DNA of 64,000 nt from JAIRNF01 sp031551125 (GTDB lineage: Bacteria > Bacteroidota > Bacteroidia > Bacteroidales > UBA932): contig JAVBOB010000010.1 of the NCBI GenBank assembly GCA_031551125.1, positions 1 through 64,000 on the forward strand, read 5' to 3'. The notes beneath the pieces were generated by a model that ran no database searches, had not been told where the DNA came from, and was given only the letters and a program-made list of their open reading frames with translations. The position numbers and the translations under genes were made by a program. Positions 42,570 to 51,402 of the stretch are shown here, in pieces (positions within the stretch are counted from its first letter, which is position 1; the number at the start of each line of letters is the position of its first letter).

Positions 42570-44008
42570 TGAAGAGACTGTTTGAGGCTGTAAAACACCG
42601 TGCGGAGCGTGTAAAGCCAAAGCTACAACGCCGGTTTGACCGATTCCCGTTAAGGTTGAATTTTTTTCTGCTGTTGTTATTCTTTTTTGTAGGCTACTAC
42701 TACATTAAAGGGCAGCAGCTGGCCGTTGGCAGCTATGCCAGCAACGAGCAAATGGTTGAAACATCATCATTTCTTGCTGTTATTACCGTTTTACTGAAGC
42801 TATTGCTGGTATTCTCATTAGCCTTATTGTTGTTTTCGTTTATATCGTCTTTTCTACCCTACGCTCTTTTTGCGCATAGGGTACGCGCTCAGAAAGGTTT
42901 TTTTAGTATTGATTTTTCTGCACAGGCCGATGGCGATTCAACAAAAACAACAGCCCACGTACATGTTGAGCGGTTAACCATTCCGCTTTTAGGTAGCGCT
43001 AAGCTGAGGTTCTACTATGATGAGGGGTTTCGAACATCAAACTACTCGTTTCCTTCCAGAGCCCTATCATTTATGTTTGCCGATAAGGCAGACTTTACCT
43101 GCCAGCTATACCTTCATGACGTTAGAAGCTACGTTGCCGATTCGGTTGTAGTACGCTTTGGCGATATGCTGCACTTATTCTCTTTCTCGAAGCGCTACCG
43201 GTTAAACAGCTTGGTTTATACCTTGCCACAGAAAAAAGAGATAGATACTATTCCTCCCATTCCCACGCATGCTAAAGAAACAAACCTGCGTACCGAGGTG
43301 GTAAGAAGGGTGGAAGGGGAGTTGCTTCGGTTTAAAGATTTTGAAGCATCCGATGATATTCGACGTATTGTATGGAAAGTGTATGCAAAAAACAAGGAGT
43401 TGGTGGTGCGTGTTCCTGAGCTGCGCAATCCCTTTGCTTCGGAGGTAAGCTTCTTTGCCTCATACTACAACAGCTTCTTGTCAACGTTGACAAATAAGCA
43501 GGAGTCGGCCGCCTTTTTGAATTACTATAAACATTTGGTGTGGAGCCTGTACACCGGTATAAGTGAAAATAAAGATATTAGCCTCAGGCTACTATCAGAC
43601 CAAGAGCTGAACGTAAAGTTTCTCAGCGATATTAGCGAAGTGCAGCAGCGGGTCAGTGCCTCATGCTGGCAGAATGAAGTTCCGCTTTCAACAGTCTTTC
43701 AATCTAGCGATGTTTCGTTGCTATGCCTTACATCTCTTGTAGATGTTAGCGAAGTGGAAAAGATAAAGAATAAGCTTAGCTCTTCAACCGTGGTTGTTTT
43801 GTGTTGTTTCTCCGAACTGTTTGATGCGAAGAATCCGAAAAATTACCTTCGTATGCTTTTTGTCAAACCAAAGGAAGGTAGCGTTGATAAACCGTTATGG
43901 AGGGTATCACCTTTACGTGCACGATTATCAAAAAATGAAAAGCAGCTGGTAGAACTACTTAAGCAAACTGATGCAACGGTGAATGTAGTAAGCAAGATAA
44001 TAGATTAA
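42569..44008 (+). CDS. DUF58-like membrane protein
   Basis: A 479-residue protein with two membrane helices near the N-terminus (about 28-48 and 68-98), then a large soluble domain. R-R-V-E-G-E-L-L-R-F-K-D-F with D-D-I-R-R-I-V-W-K-V-Y-A-K (about 248-276) matches the DUF58 core (the Arg-x-Ile-x-Trp element). DUF58 proteins usually occur with MoxR ATPases and transglutaminase-like proteins; here the transglutaminase partner follows but no MoxR gene is visible. It overlaps the gmk stop by one base. Role unknown, perhaps envelope-related. Confidence 0.8.
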   Translation: MKRLFEAVKHRAERVKPKLQRRFDRFPLRLNFFLLLLFFFVGYYYIKGQQLAVGSYASNEQMVETSSFLAVITVLLKLLLVFSLALLLFSFISSFLPYALFAHRVRAQKGFFSIDFSAQADGDSTKTTAHVHVERLTIPLLGSAKLRFYYDEGFRTSNYSFPSRALSFMFADKADFTCQLYLHDVRSYVADSVVVRFGDMLHLFSFSKRYRLNSLVYTLPQKKEIDTIPPIPTHAKETNLRTEVVRRVEGELLRFKDFEASDDIRRIVWKVYAKNKELVVRVPELRNPFASEVSFFASYYNSFLSTLTNKQESAAFLNYYKHLVWSLYTGISENKDISLRLLSDQELNVKFLSDISEVQQRVSASCWQNEVPLSTVFQSSDVSLLCLTSLVDVSEVEKIKNKLSSSTVVVLCCFSELFDAKNPKNYLRMLFVKPKEGSVDKPLWRVSPLRARLSKNEKQLVELLKQTDATVNVVSKIID

Positions 44009-44095
44009 AGAGCAAAGAGCAAAGACAGAAAATATTTGATTCTAATCAGCTAGTACAAGTTGTCAAATATACATTTAGTTTTGCTGAATTAAGGT

Positions 44096-44170
44096 CGTCA
44101 TTGCGAGCAAAGCGAAGCAATCTCCTTAAGTTAAACAGATTGCTTCGGCAAAAAGCGTCTCGCAATGACG
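44096..44170. repeat. CATTGCGAG palindromic repeat, copy 4
   Basis: Outer arms CGTCATTGCGAG / CTCGCAATGACG-type and inner GAAGCAATCT / AGATTGCTTC. It is the best match to copy 1. The ATG inside its right end (44165) is in frame with the next gene but is part of the repeat. Confidence 0.85.
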
Positions 44171-44215
44171 GCATTGGATTGTCTTGGTTCTTTTGTCCGC
44201 AAAACAATAAAAGAT

Positions 44216-46840
44216 ATGAATAAGCTTCAACAGCCTGAAATGGTTCGCTCAAAAACGCTTTGGCGTTTGCTGTTCTTGTGTGTGCCTACCATAATTTTTG
44301 TATTCTTTATGCTAAAGGCTGCCGATAGCTACTATGCACTTTTAAGCAGCCAATACTTAGTACAAAGCGTTTACTTTGCAGCAGGTATTCTTATCAGCTG
44401 TACACTATTTTCATATCGACTACGCTTTATACCCATAACGTTATTGATAATATTGCTACTATATGTAGCGCATAGCATACTCGATAGTATATCTATCGGT
44501 GAGTTCGATTCGTTCTTTCTATCCGTTCGTTTTCGTATATTCACTATCCTATTTCTTTTTGGTTGGTTGTGTGGCTGGGGATTTGCACGTCTTCGATACT
44601 TCACCGTATTGCTATCTGCCTTACTACTTTTACTGAACCTGATATTTGTAAGCCACACGGTTGATATTAAGTTCGAAGCTTTACTGCTGTCGTTTGCACC
44701 AACGCTTTTATTCTCATTCTACATTATATACATGGCCGAAAGCATTCGTAGTATGAGCTCAGAGCGGAAGCACAAGTGGTGGCATTTAAGCAAACGGTTA
44801 ATAGCCTTTGCTGTACTTATTGCTTTGCTGTTCTCACTATCGGCATTGTTGCTTACTTCATCGTTTCGTAAGGTGGAGAAGGAGTGGGGCGGAGCAAGTC
44901 AATCGGACGAAAACGGTTTGCTATCAAAGAATCCAGATAGTACGGTTAACATAAAGCAATCGCTACGAGTAAGCCAAAACTTTAATAGCGGCAAAAGTAA
45001 CCCTATGCCCGTATTTGTAGCGTACTTGGATAGCTTTATTGAAGGGGCAAACGGCGATATGATTCCCAACCCGCTGTACTTTACCATGTACTATTTGCCA
45101 AAGTTTGATACCTATACGGAGACATTTGAGCGCGATACCCTCGTTCCTTACGACGATTTATTTAAACCCGACCCTTCAAAAATACCGCTCTATTTTACGG
45201 AGATAGATTCTACGGTTTTAAAGAACGGAATGTCAACAGAGCATCGTTCGGTGGTAACTACTGAAGTGTATAAAATCCAGCTGTCGCCTGATGAGTTTGC
45301 AGCGCCTACCACCTCGTTCTTCTGTCAGCCTATTTCGGTAGAAAGAGATTTTAAAGACCAGTTTAAGTCAGCCTATCGTGCTAAAATGTATGTGAGTGAC
45401 TTTAACAGCGCATACTTTGTTTACCCATCGCGTGATTTGATGTTGCAGCAGTTTCAGCTGTACCGGTTTGAGATGCTGAGCAAGGTAAAGGATTTTTCAA
45501 GCCTGCCTCAGGATTTTTATGAGTATTACACTTTAATGCCAAAGGGTTCATACTTTGACAGCATACAGCAGCTAGCGAACAGAATTACCGCATCAGCGGA
45601 AACTCCGGCTGATAAAATACTTGCCATTCGCGACTACTTTATGTCGATGGATGATTACGGTAAGCCACTGTTTAAGTATTCCGAAAATCCGGGTATTCCG
45701 GGTATTCCGAGCGCTTCGAAGCTTGCCGATTTCTTATTTCGTTCGCATACCGGATATTGCGCTCACTACGCGGGTGCTTCGCTGTTCTTAATTCGTGCAT
45801 GCGGTATTCCTGCGCGGGTAACTGTTGGTTTTGCCACAGTTGACAGAAGTACAAAGAACCCCGGTTGGTACTGGTTCTATGAAGATCAAGCACATGCTTG
45901 GGTACAGGTATTTTTCCCCGACTACGGGTGGCTCGATTTTGATTTTACCATTGGTAACGAGCAAATGGAAGAAGCACCTACGTCAGACGGTACGCCACCA
46001 ATGCAGCCGCAAAAGGCATATTTTGCAGGTAGAGGTATGGTAGAGGCTGTTGATACGCTTAAGCAGCTATTGACCTTCAGTCTGAAGAAGATGGTGTATC
46101 ACGATAAGGAGTATGTTCTTAACAGGCCTGAGCGTTTGCAGCTGGATATGAGAGTTGCTTCAATTGAGAAAGACTCGGTAAAGCTTAGATTGTCTCAAGT
46201 CGTGGCTGGTGATAGCGCGCTGGCTATTTCTTTTGCGGAATTGTTGAAGGAGCTGCCACCAAGAGAAAACCAGTCGGCAGAGCAGATTGTAGAAATGATG
46301 CCTAGACCTGTGCCTATTGATGAGCTGCACATTGACGGAAAAGAGCAGAAAAAATTAGCTGAATTCTTTAAGCAGGATGATAAGAAACCGACAAAATATT
46401 TGTCGATAGGAGAGCTGGCGCTTATACTTATTGTTGCAATAGCCGTTTTACTACTGGAGCTTTTGCTTACGCCATACGTTATGTTCCGCTACTACCGAGC
46501 AAGAGCGTTGAGTAAGAAAGCAAAAATAGAATCGAAAGCATACTATAGCTACCGTACAGCAATGTTCTTACTTAACCAGCTGGGTTGTACGCGTGGCGAG
46601 CTAACGCCATTGCAGTACGCGCAGGAAAAGGTAGATGCTAATTATGATACAGCCTTTGCTCCGTTTATGGTGGTATATCTTAAGCTGAAGTATGCCAACC
46701 AAACGTTGAATGAGCAAGAACAACAGCGGGTTTCAGAGTTCTATCGTGATTTTGAACCAAAGGTAAAAGCGAAACATCCGTTTGGATTCCGCTTCCGCAA
46801 GTTCTTAAACTTTTACACCGCTATGGTGAATAATGGATAG
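44216..46840 (+). CDS. Transglutaminase-like membrane protein
   Basis: An 874-residue protein. About five to six membrane helices fill residues 15-185 and another lies at about 210-230. A periplasmic region contains a transglutaminase core: Cys in G-Y-C-A-H-Y-A-G (about 515), His in D-Q-A-H-A-W-V-Q-V (about 565) and Asp in W-L-D-F-D. A last membrane helix lies near 745-765, with a soluble tail. This matches the TgpA-like architecture coupled to DUF58 proteins. Start set at M-N-K-L-Q-Q, since the earlier ATG lies in a repeat. It is followed by an AT-rich island. Confidence 0.87.
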   Translation: MNKLQQPEMVRSKTLWRLLFLCVPTIIFVFFMLKAADSYYALLSSQYLVQSVYFAAGILISCTLFSYRLRFIPITLLIILLLYVAHSILDSISIGEFDSFFLSVRFRIFTILFLFGWLCGWGFARLRYFTVLLSALLLLLNLIFVSHTVDIKFEALLLSFAPTLLFSFYIIYMAESIRSMSSERKHKWWHLSKRLIAFAVLIALLFSLSALLLTSSFRKVEKEWGGASQSDENGLLSKNPDSTVNIKQSLRVSQNFNSGKSNPMPVFVAYLDSFIEGANGDMIPNPLYFTMYYLPKFDTYTETFERDTLVPYDDLFKPDPSKIPLYFTEIDSTVLKNGMSTEHRSVVTTEVYKIQLSPDEFAAPTTSFFCQPISVERDFKDQFKSAYRAKMYVSDFNSAYFVYPSRDLMLQQFQLYRFEMLSKVKDFSSLPQDFYEYYTLMPKGSYFDSIQQLANRITASAETPADKILAIRDYFMSMDDYGKPLFKYSENPGIPGIPSASKLADFLFRSHTGYCAHYAGASLFLIRACGIPARVTVGFATVDRSTKNPGWYWFYEDQAHAWVQVFFPDYGWLDFDFTIGNEQMEEAPTSDGTPPMQPQKAYFAGRGMVEAVDTLKQLLTFSLKKMVYHDKEYVLNRPERLQLDMRVASIEKDSVKLRLSQVVAGDSALAISFAELLKELPPRENQSAEQIVEMMPRPVPIDELHIDGKEQKKLAEFFKQDDKKPTKYLSIGELALILIVAIAVLLLELLLTPYVMFRYYRARALSKKAKIESKAYYSYRTAMFLLNQLGCTRGELTPLQYAQEKVDANYDTAFAPFMVVYLKLKYANQTLNEQEQQRVSEFYRDFEPKVKAKHPFGFRFRKFLNFYTAMVNNG

Positions 46841-46940
46841 TGGTGAATGAAGAAGATAGATTATAGTAAAATGTAGCCCTATGGAGGCCAAGTGTAATGC
46901 TGCTCAAATAGGTAAATAGAAAAAATTAAAACCTATCTAT

Positions 46941-47789
46941 ATGGCAATTTTGAATAAAAAGAAAATAACTGAATATGCTTGTAAGAAAAATTTACTAGGA
47001 AAGGACTATGTGGAAAGTAATATAAAAGGTTCTAGTTACGATCTTAGGGTAGGAACCATATTTATTCATAAAAGAAGCAAAAGGGGTTTTTCTGAAAAGT
47101 TCATTCCTGAAAGGTGGTTTATTCCTGAAAGGTTTATTTCTATTGGAAAAGAAAATAAATATGACGATATTTACGAAATAAGGCCTAGTTCAATTGTGAC
47201 AATGCTGACTTTGGAATCAGTACAGTTGCCGAATAATATTTGTGCAACGGTTTTTCCTATGAATAGATTTAGTTCTAAAGGATTGTTAATATTAAATCCT
47301 GGACATATTGACCCCGGATTTAATGGGCCTATTTCGATTTGCGCTATTAATTTAAGCAATGAAACAATTAGATTAAAGTTGAGGGATGATATATTTACAA
47401 TCATTTTTGAATCACTGAATGGAGAAACAGATCCTTATGCAAACAATACATATGATGAAGAGAATAGATCTAAATATGAGCAAATTTTTTATCAGACAAA
47501 AGCATTTAATTTTTCACCGAGTCTTTTTGACTTAATAATTGACTATAAAGACTTCGAAGAGCCTATTAAAAAAGTTGTGCAAAAGGTTGTAAATAGATAT
47601 CTTGCGGTTTTTGCGAGTATTCTAATTTTTGCAGCAACCATTGTTGGGACATATATATCGTGTAGTGATTATAATGATAGAAGTAAAATAGAATCTTTGA
47701 CAAACGAGAACACATTATTAAGGGATTCTTTAAAACAAGCAAACATTAAAATTAATAATTCTCAAAATGAATATCATCAATCAAAATAA
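46941..47789 (+). CDS. Membrane-anchored dCTP-deaminase/dUTPase-fold protein
   Basis: 282 residues. Residues about 1-185 align by eye with Dcd: I-K-G-S-S-Y-D-L-R-V-G (about 29-39), T-L-E-S-V-Q-L-P (90-97), G-H-I-D-P-G-F-N-G (121-129) and a C-terminal Y-x-x-N-x-x-Y region. The positions of Dcd's catalytic Ser-111, Arg-115 and Glu-138 seem replaced (Glu by Cys-134), so the domain may bind nucleotides without deaminating them. A membrane helix (about 221-240) and a short coiled coil (247-280) follow. It is AT-rich relative to both neighbours and overlaps the next gene by 23 bp. dCTP deaminases are known antiphage enzymes; a role here is inference. Confidence 0.7.
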   Translation: MAILNKKKITEYACKKNLLGKDYVESNIKGSSYDLRVGTIFIHKRSKRGFSEKFIPERWFIPERFISIGKENKYDDIYEIRPSSIVTMLTLESVQLPNNICATVFPMNRFSSKGLLILNPGHIDPGFNGPISICAINLSNETIRLKLRDDIFTIIFESLNGETDPYANNTYDEENRSKYEQIFYQTKAFNFSPSLFDLIIDYKDFEEPIKKVVQKVVNRYLAVFASILIFAATIVGTYISCSDYNDRSKIESLTNENTLLRDSLKQANIKINNSQNEYHQSK

Positions 47790-48168
47790 CGAAGAATGGG
47801 CTTTACTTAGTATGAAAGCGTGGGAGGCAAGAGAGAAAGCGTATATTCTAGGAAATACTAAAGTTGGAGCAAGTTTATTATCTGAAACTCGAAATATTTA
47901 TACTGGCTGCAATATAGAACATATATATAGAAGTCATGATATTCATGCAGAAGTAAATGTCATTAGTAGTATGATTGCTTCTGGAGATAGAAATATTCTA
48001 AAAATTTTAATTGTAGCGGAGCGGGATTTCTTTACACCATGTGGTGGTTGTATGGATTGGATTATGCAATTTGCAATTGAAGAAACTTTAGTGGGATTTC
48101 AAAATAGAAAGGGCGGAGAAATAAGGATATTTAATACTCATGAATTAATGCCTTTCTATCCTAAATAA
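47767..48168 (+). CDS. Cytidine-deaminase-like zinc protein
   Basis: 133 residues with the cytidine deaminase fold: V-G-A-S-L-L (about 33-38), G-C-N-I-E-H (47-52), zinc motif H-A-E-V-N (60-64) and P-C-G-G-C-M-D-W (91-98). The H-A-E form replaces the C-A-E usual in tetrameric cytidine deaminases; the general base Glu-62 and both Cys ligands are present, so it is probably active. It starts inside the dCTP-deaminase-fold gene, so the two are translationally coupled. The likely job is (d)cytidine or (d)CMP deamination. Confidence 0.8.
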   Translation: MNIINQNNEEWALLSMKAWEAREKAYILGNTKVGASLLSETRNIYTGCNIEHIYRSHDIHAEVNVISSMIASGDRNILKILIVAERDFFTPCGGCMDWIMQFAIEETLVGFQNRKGGEIRIFNTHELMPFYPK

Positions 48169-48259
48169 TAGTTTAATTAAACTTAAACGGCGAAAATAAA
48201 ATGGCCGAGAAATTCTATCCATGACTGAGTGCAGTATGTTTTCGTCATTTGCTACTAAA

Positions 48260-48751
48260 CTACCTTTTCCATTCGCCAACTTCCAGCTCTTTAACCTCTC
48301 CGTTTTCTACAATAAACCGAACGGCAGTACGTACTTGGTGAAAACCGCTGATACCTGCCGCTCCGGGATTAATATGCAGCCAACCATACTTCTTATCGTA
48401 CATTACTTTAAGTATGTGTGAATGACCTGAAATAAACAGCTTAGGCGGATTGGTCAGCAGCTGTAATTTTACTTCGGGCTCATAATGGTCAGGATAGCCG
48501 CCAACGTGAGTTATAAAAACGTCAACACCTTCGCAAGTGAAGCGTTGTACTTTGGGGTGTACTACACGGACATCGGCTCCGTCAATGTTACCGAATACTG
48601 CACGTAGAGGTTTAAACGCACTTATTTTATCGGCGGTAGCAAGGTTGCCAATATCTCCGGCATGCCAGAGCTCATCAACGTCGTCAAAAAAGCGTTTCAG
48701 CTCATTGCCAAAGTAGCCGTGCGTATCGGATAAAAGTCCTATTTTTTTCAT
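48260..48751 (-). CDS. YfcE/MJ0936-type metallophosphoesterase
   Basis: A 163-residue calcineurin-like phosphodiesterase. Metal motifs are all present: D-T-H (9-11), G-D-I-G (32-35), G-N-I-D (54-57), H-V-G (about 82) and G-H-S-H (about 109-112). Family members cleave phosphodiesters in vitro; the substrate in vivo is unknown. It is a single-gene unit convergent with the deaminase-like pair. Confidence 0.9.
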   Translation of the reverse strand: MKKIGLLSDTHGYFGNELKRFFDDVDELWHAGDIGNLATADKISAFKPLRAVFGNIDGADVRVVHPKVQRFTCEGVDVFITHVGGYPDHYEPEVKLQLLTNPPKLFISGHSHILKVMYDKKYGWLHINPGAAGISGFHQVRTAVRFIVENGEVKELEVGEWKR

Positions 48752-48770
48752 GGGTAAATAACTATAGGCA

Positions 48771-48802
48771 CAAATGTAATTATGAATGTTGGAACTTTAC
48801 AA
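48771..48802 (-). promoter_or_regulatory. Promoter of the metallophosphoesterase gene
   Basis: On the minus strand TTG (48800-48802), 21-nt spacer and TACATTTG (48771-48778), 20 bp before the start codon. Confidence 0.5.
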
Positions 48803-48839
48803 AAATAATTGCGTCAAAAATCTGATTTTATTCTACTTT

Positions 48840-48935
48840 ATCCCCAACCCCCTAAAGGGGGCTTTCGGCCAGTATAAATAAGTTTTCGGAAGCTCAATTT
48901 TGCAGTATCCGTGTTCCCCTTTTAGGGGGTAAAGT
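48840..48935. repeat. MITE-like element bounded by CCCCC palindromes
   Basis: TCCCCAACCCCCTAAAGGGG starts it and CCCCTTTTAGGGGG ends it, with about 50 bp between. The rest of 48752-49058 holds the metallophosphoesterase promoter and AACTCATTATTCCTTATTCA-type words. Confidence 0.7.
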
Positions 48936-49039
48936 TGTCAATGTGAGTGAGCAAATTAAATAAGTGGTAACTTGTTTTTTTATTCGAAATAGATTATTCT
49001 TAACTCATTATTCCTTATTCATAATTCACATCTTAACCC

Positions 49040-49047
49040 TATCTTTG
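49040..49047 (+). promoter_or_regulatory. -7 promoter element (TATCTTTG) of rsmE
   Basis: An exact TAnnTTTG match. The predicted transcript start would fall only a few bases before the first possible start codon, which favours the second Met. Confidence 0.5.
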
Positions 49048-49064
49048 TTTCAAATTGAATGCTC

Positions 49065-49766
49065 ATGCACTTATTTTACACTCCCGATATTAAGGGTGAA
49101 GAATATACGCTCAACGAAGAAGAGTCAAAGCATTGCCTGCGTGTGCTGCGGCTCGAAGTGGGTGATACGATATACCTTGTTGATGGGCGCGGTGGATTTT
49201 ACACTGCCCAAATAGCACGTGCTACAGCTAAGCTATGTACGGTGAAGGTTGTAGTGCAACAGCAAAACTATGGCAAGCGGAACTATCGACTGCATATAGC
49301 AATGGCTCCTACAAAGAGCATTGACCGATACGAGTGGTTTCTGGAGAAGGCTACAGAAATGGGTATTGATGAGATTACTCCGTTAGAATGTGAGCATTCC
49401 GAGCGTAGAACGGTTAAGCAGGATAGGCAGGAAAAGGTGGTAGAATCCGCAATGAAGCAGTCGTTGAAGGCGTATCATCCAATAGTAAACGAGCTGCAAC
49501 CGTTTAACCGTTTTGTGCAAACGGTGCAAGCCGGAAAGAAGTTTATTGCTCACTGTAACGAGGGAAGCAAACCTATACTGAAATCGTTGATACAAGCCGG
49601 TGATGATGTGTTGGTGCTTATTGGTCCCGAAGGTGACTTTTTTCCTCAGGAGGTAGGGCTGGCAAAGCAACATGGATTTGTGGAAGTAAGCCTTGGCGAA
49701 AGCCGCTTGCGTACAGAAACAGCCGGGCTGGTGGCGTGTTGTACGGTGTGGTTGGCTAACCAGTAA
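49065..49766 (+). CDS. rsmE: 16S rRNA (uracil-1498-N3)-methyltransferase
   Basis: A 233-residue SPOUT methyltransferase that methylates U1498 in the decoding centre. The N-terminal PUA-like domain (1-70) begins M-H-L-F-Y-T-P. The knotted domain ends in the SAM-binding stretch I-G-P-E-G-D-F-F-P-Q-E (about 188-198) and L-G-E-S-R-L-R-T-E-T-A (about 212-222). An alternative ATG lies two codons upstream (49059). A CAGCCCAA-family hairpin follows. Confidence 0.94.
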   Translation: MHLFYTPDIKGEEYTLNEEESKHCLRVLRLEVGDTIYLVDGRGGFYTAQIARATAKLCTVKVVVQQQNYGKRNYRLHIAMAPTKSIDRYEWFLEKATEMGIDEITPLECEHSERRTVKQDRQEKVVESAMKQSLKAYHPIVNELQPFNRFVQTVQAGKKFIAHCNEGSKPILKSLIQAGDDVLVLIGPEGDFFPQEVGLAKQHGFVEVSLGESRLRTETAGLVACCTVWLANQ

Positions 49767-49769
49767 AAG

Positions 49770-49985
49770 ATTTGAGTGAGGGCTGAAAGCCCTATTTATT
49801 TCAGCCCAATGCAACGCGTTGGGTTGCTATTTCGTCTTAGTGCTATACGCGCGAAGCGCTTTCCATATTTTTAAATTTGGAAGTGCTTCGCGCGTAAAAC
49901 ATACACATAACATTTTACACCCAAGGCGTCGCTACGCTTTGCCATTGGGCTAAGGTAATTTGCCACTGCGTGGCGTTTAACAAGT
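49770..49985. repeat. CAGCCCAA-family composite hairpin
   Basis: TTCAGCCCAATGCAACGCG on the left and GCCATTGGGCTAAGG on the right close a large hairpin. Its centre is TACGCGCGAAGCGCTTTCC / GGAAGTGCTTCGCGCGTA (49846-49896). A small GGGCTGAAAGCCC hairpin precedes it. A related copy lies at 63285-63500. Confidence 0.75.
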
Positions 49986-51314
49986 TTATAAAATATTCCC
50001 CGCTATTTCAGCCAATGGGCTACGTTCTCCTTTCACTAAGTTTACATGACCGAACAGCTCTTGTCCGAGCATCTTATCACATAAGTAGGTTAGGCCGTTA
50101 GACTTCAGATCCAAGTATGGTGAGTCAATTTGGTAAATATCTCCGGTAAAAACCATTTTTGTGTTCTCGCCTGCACGGGTGATAATGGTTTTTATTTCGT
50201 GCGGAGTTAGATTCTGAGCTTCGTCAATAATGAAGAAAGCGTTGGAAAGGCTACGTCCCCTGATGTAGGCTAGGGGAGATATGTTCAGCTTCTCCGTTCT
50301 CAGCATTTCTTCAATACGCATGTACTCTCTACCCGTACTTTTCAGCTTGCTTTTGATAACGGAAAGGTTATCGAAAAGCGGGAGCATGTAAGGGCCTATC
50401 TTCTCCTTAATATCGCCGGGAAGAAAACCTATTTCTTGATTTTGCAGTGGAATAACAGGACGAGCAAGAATAATCTGGTCGAAGCCTTGTTCCTGAGCCA
50501 AAGCGGCAGCAAGGGCTAAGAGCGTTTTTCCCGTTCCGGCAATACCGGTAAGCGCTACCAGCTGAATGTTTGGGTTCATCAGCATATCAACAGCGAAAGC
50601 TTGCTCGGAGTTACGAGGTTCAATGTTGTATATTTTTTGCTTTTCTATGCGGTATAGCGAGTCGGTTTCAGAATCGTAGCGAGACAGCATGCTTAGCGTA
50701 TCTCCCTTTAAAATGAAGTTCTGGTGCTTATAAGGCTTACTCTTTATCTTGAGTGATTTAAAGGGGATAATACCATCTCCGTTGTAAGCGGAGGATATTA
50801 GCTGGTCATCTACCTTCTCAATGGTTTCGATGGTATGCTTCAGCTCTTCAATATTCTGAACTTTATCATTCAGGTAATCTTGCGCTTGTACTTGTAGTGA
50901 TTTAGCCTTCATGCGAAGGTTTACATCCTTAGATATAAGCACTACCTGACGGCTTGTGTTTTCCTTTGCCAAATGGCAGGCAACCGCTAATATACGGTGG
51001 TCGGGGGTATCTTCGTAAAGAGATGCCAGCATTTCATTGGTAAACGGATGTCCCAACTCTATGCGTAGCTTACCTCTTCCCTTGCCTAACGATACTCCGC
51101 CGTTGAACAGAGAATCACCTGATAGCTTATCAAGGTAACGGACAAACTCGCGGGCGTTAAAGTTGATTTGCTCGTTTCCCTTTTTGAACTTATCCAGCTC
51201 TTCCAGCACAACGATGGGAATAATAACGTCGTTTTCCTGAAAGTGCTCAATACATTTATAGTCGTGGAGTATAACGTTTGTGTCGAGTATGAATAGCTTT
51301 GCTTCTTTTGCCAT
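49986..51314 (-). CDS. PhoH-like ATPase with N-terminal PIN domain (PhoH2 type)
   Basis: 442 residues. The PIN nuclease-like domain (about 5-150) shows D-T-N-V-I-L-H-D at 11-18 and later conserved acidic residues. The PhoH P-loop ATPase/helicase domain (about 235-440) has G-I-A-G-T-G-K-T-L-L (about 256-265) and I-I-D-E-A-Q-N-L (about 370-377). PhoH2 proteins are RNA-directed ATPases with RNase activity, thought to act in RNA turnover. It is chromosomal and common in Bacteroidota, so I do not read it as a toxin. The alr gene lies upstream on the same strand. Confidence 0.9.
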   Translation of the reverse strand: MAKEAKLFILDTNVILHDYKCIEHFQENDVIIPIVVLEELDKFKKGNEQINFNAREFVRYLDKLSGDSLFNGGVSLGKGRGKLRIELGHPFTNEMLASLYEDTPDHRILAVACHLAKENTSRQVVLISKDVNLRMKAKSLQVQAQDYLNDKVQNIEELKHTIETIEKVDDQLISSAYNGDGIIPFKSLKIKSKPYKHQNFILKGDTLSMLSRYDSETDSLYRIEKQKIYNIEPRNSEQAFAVDMLMNPNIQLVALTGIAGTGKTLLALAAALAQEQGFDQIILARPVIPLQNQEIGFLPGDIKEKIGPYMLPLFDNLSVIKSKLKSTGREYMRIEEMLRTEKLNISPLAYIRGRSLSNAFFIIDEAQNLTPHEIKTIITRAGENTKMVFTGDIYQIDSPYLDLKSNGLTYLCDKMLGQELFGHVNLVKGERSPLAEIAGNIL

Positions 51315-51402
51315 TGCTTATGTTCTTGATGGTTATTAGCTATATCAACAACAAATAGTCGGATTGGTTTACCTGTTGATGCTATAAAATATGATATGCC
51401 TG

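Noticed and set aside
44165..44215. Upstream in-frame ATG as the transglutaminase-like start
   Set aside because: It lies in the right arm of a CATTGCGAG repeat, and the 17 extra residues have no signal or conserved look.
42569..46840. DUF58 and transglutaminase-like genes as a defence system
   Set aside because: They match the common DUF58-TgpA-like envelope pair and show no defence-type domains.
49986..51314. PIN domain read as a toxin of a toxin-antitoxin pair
   Set aside because: The protein is a full-length PIN-PhoH fusion with intact ATPase motifs and no antitoxin gene alongside.
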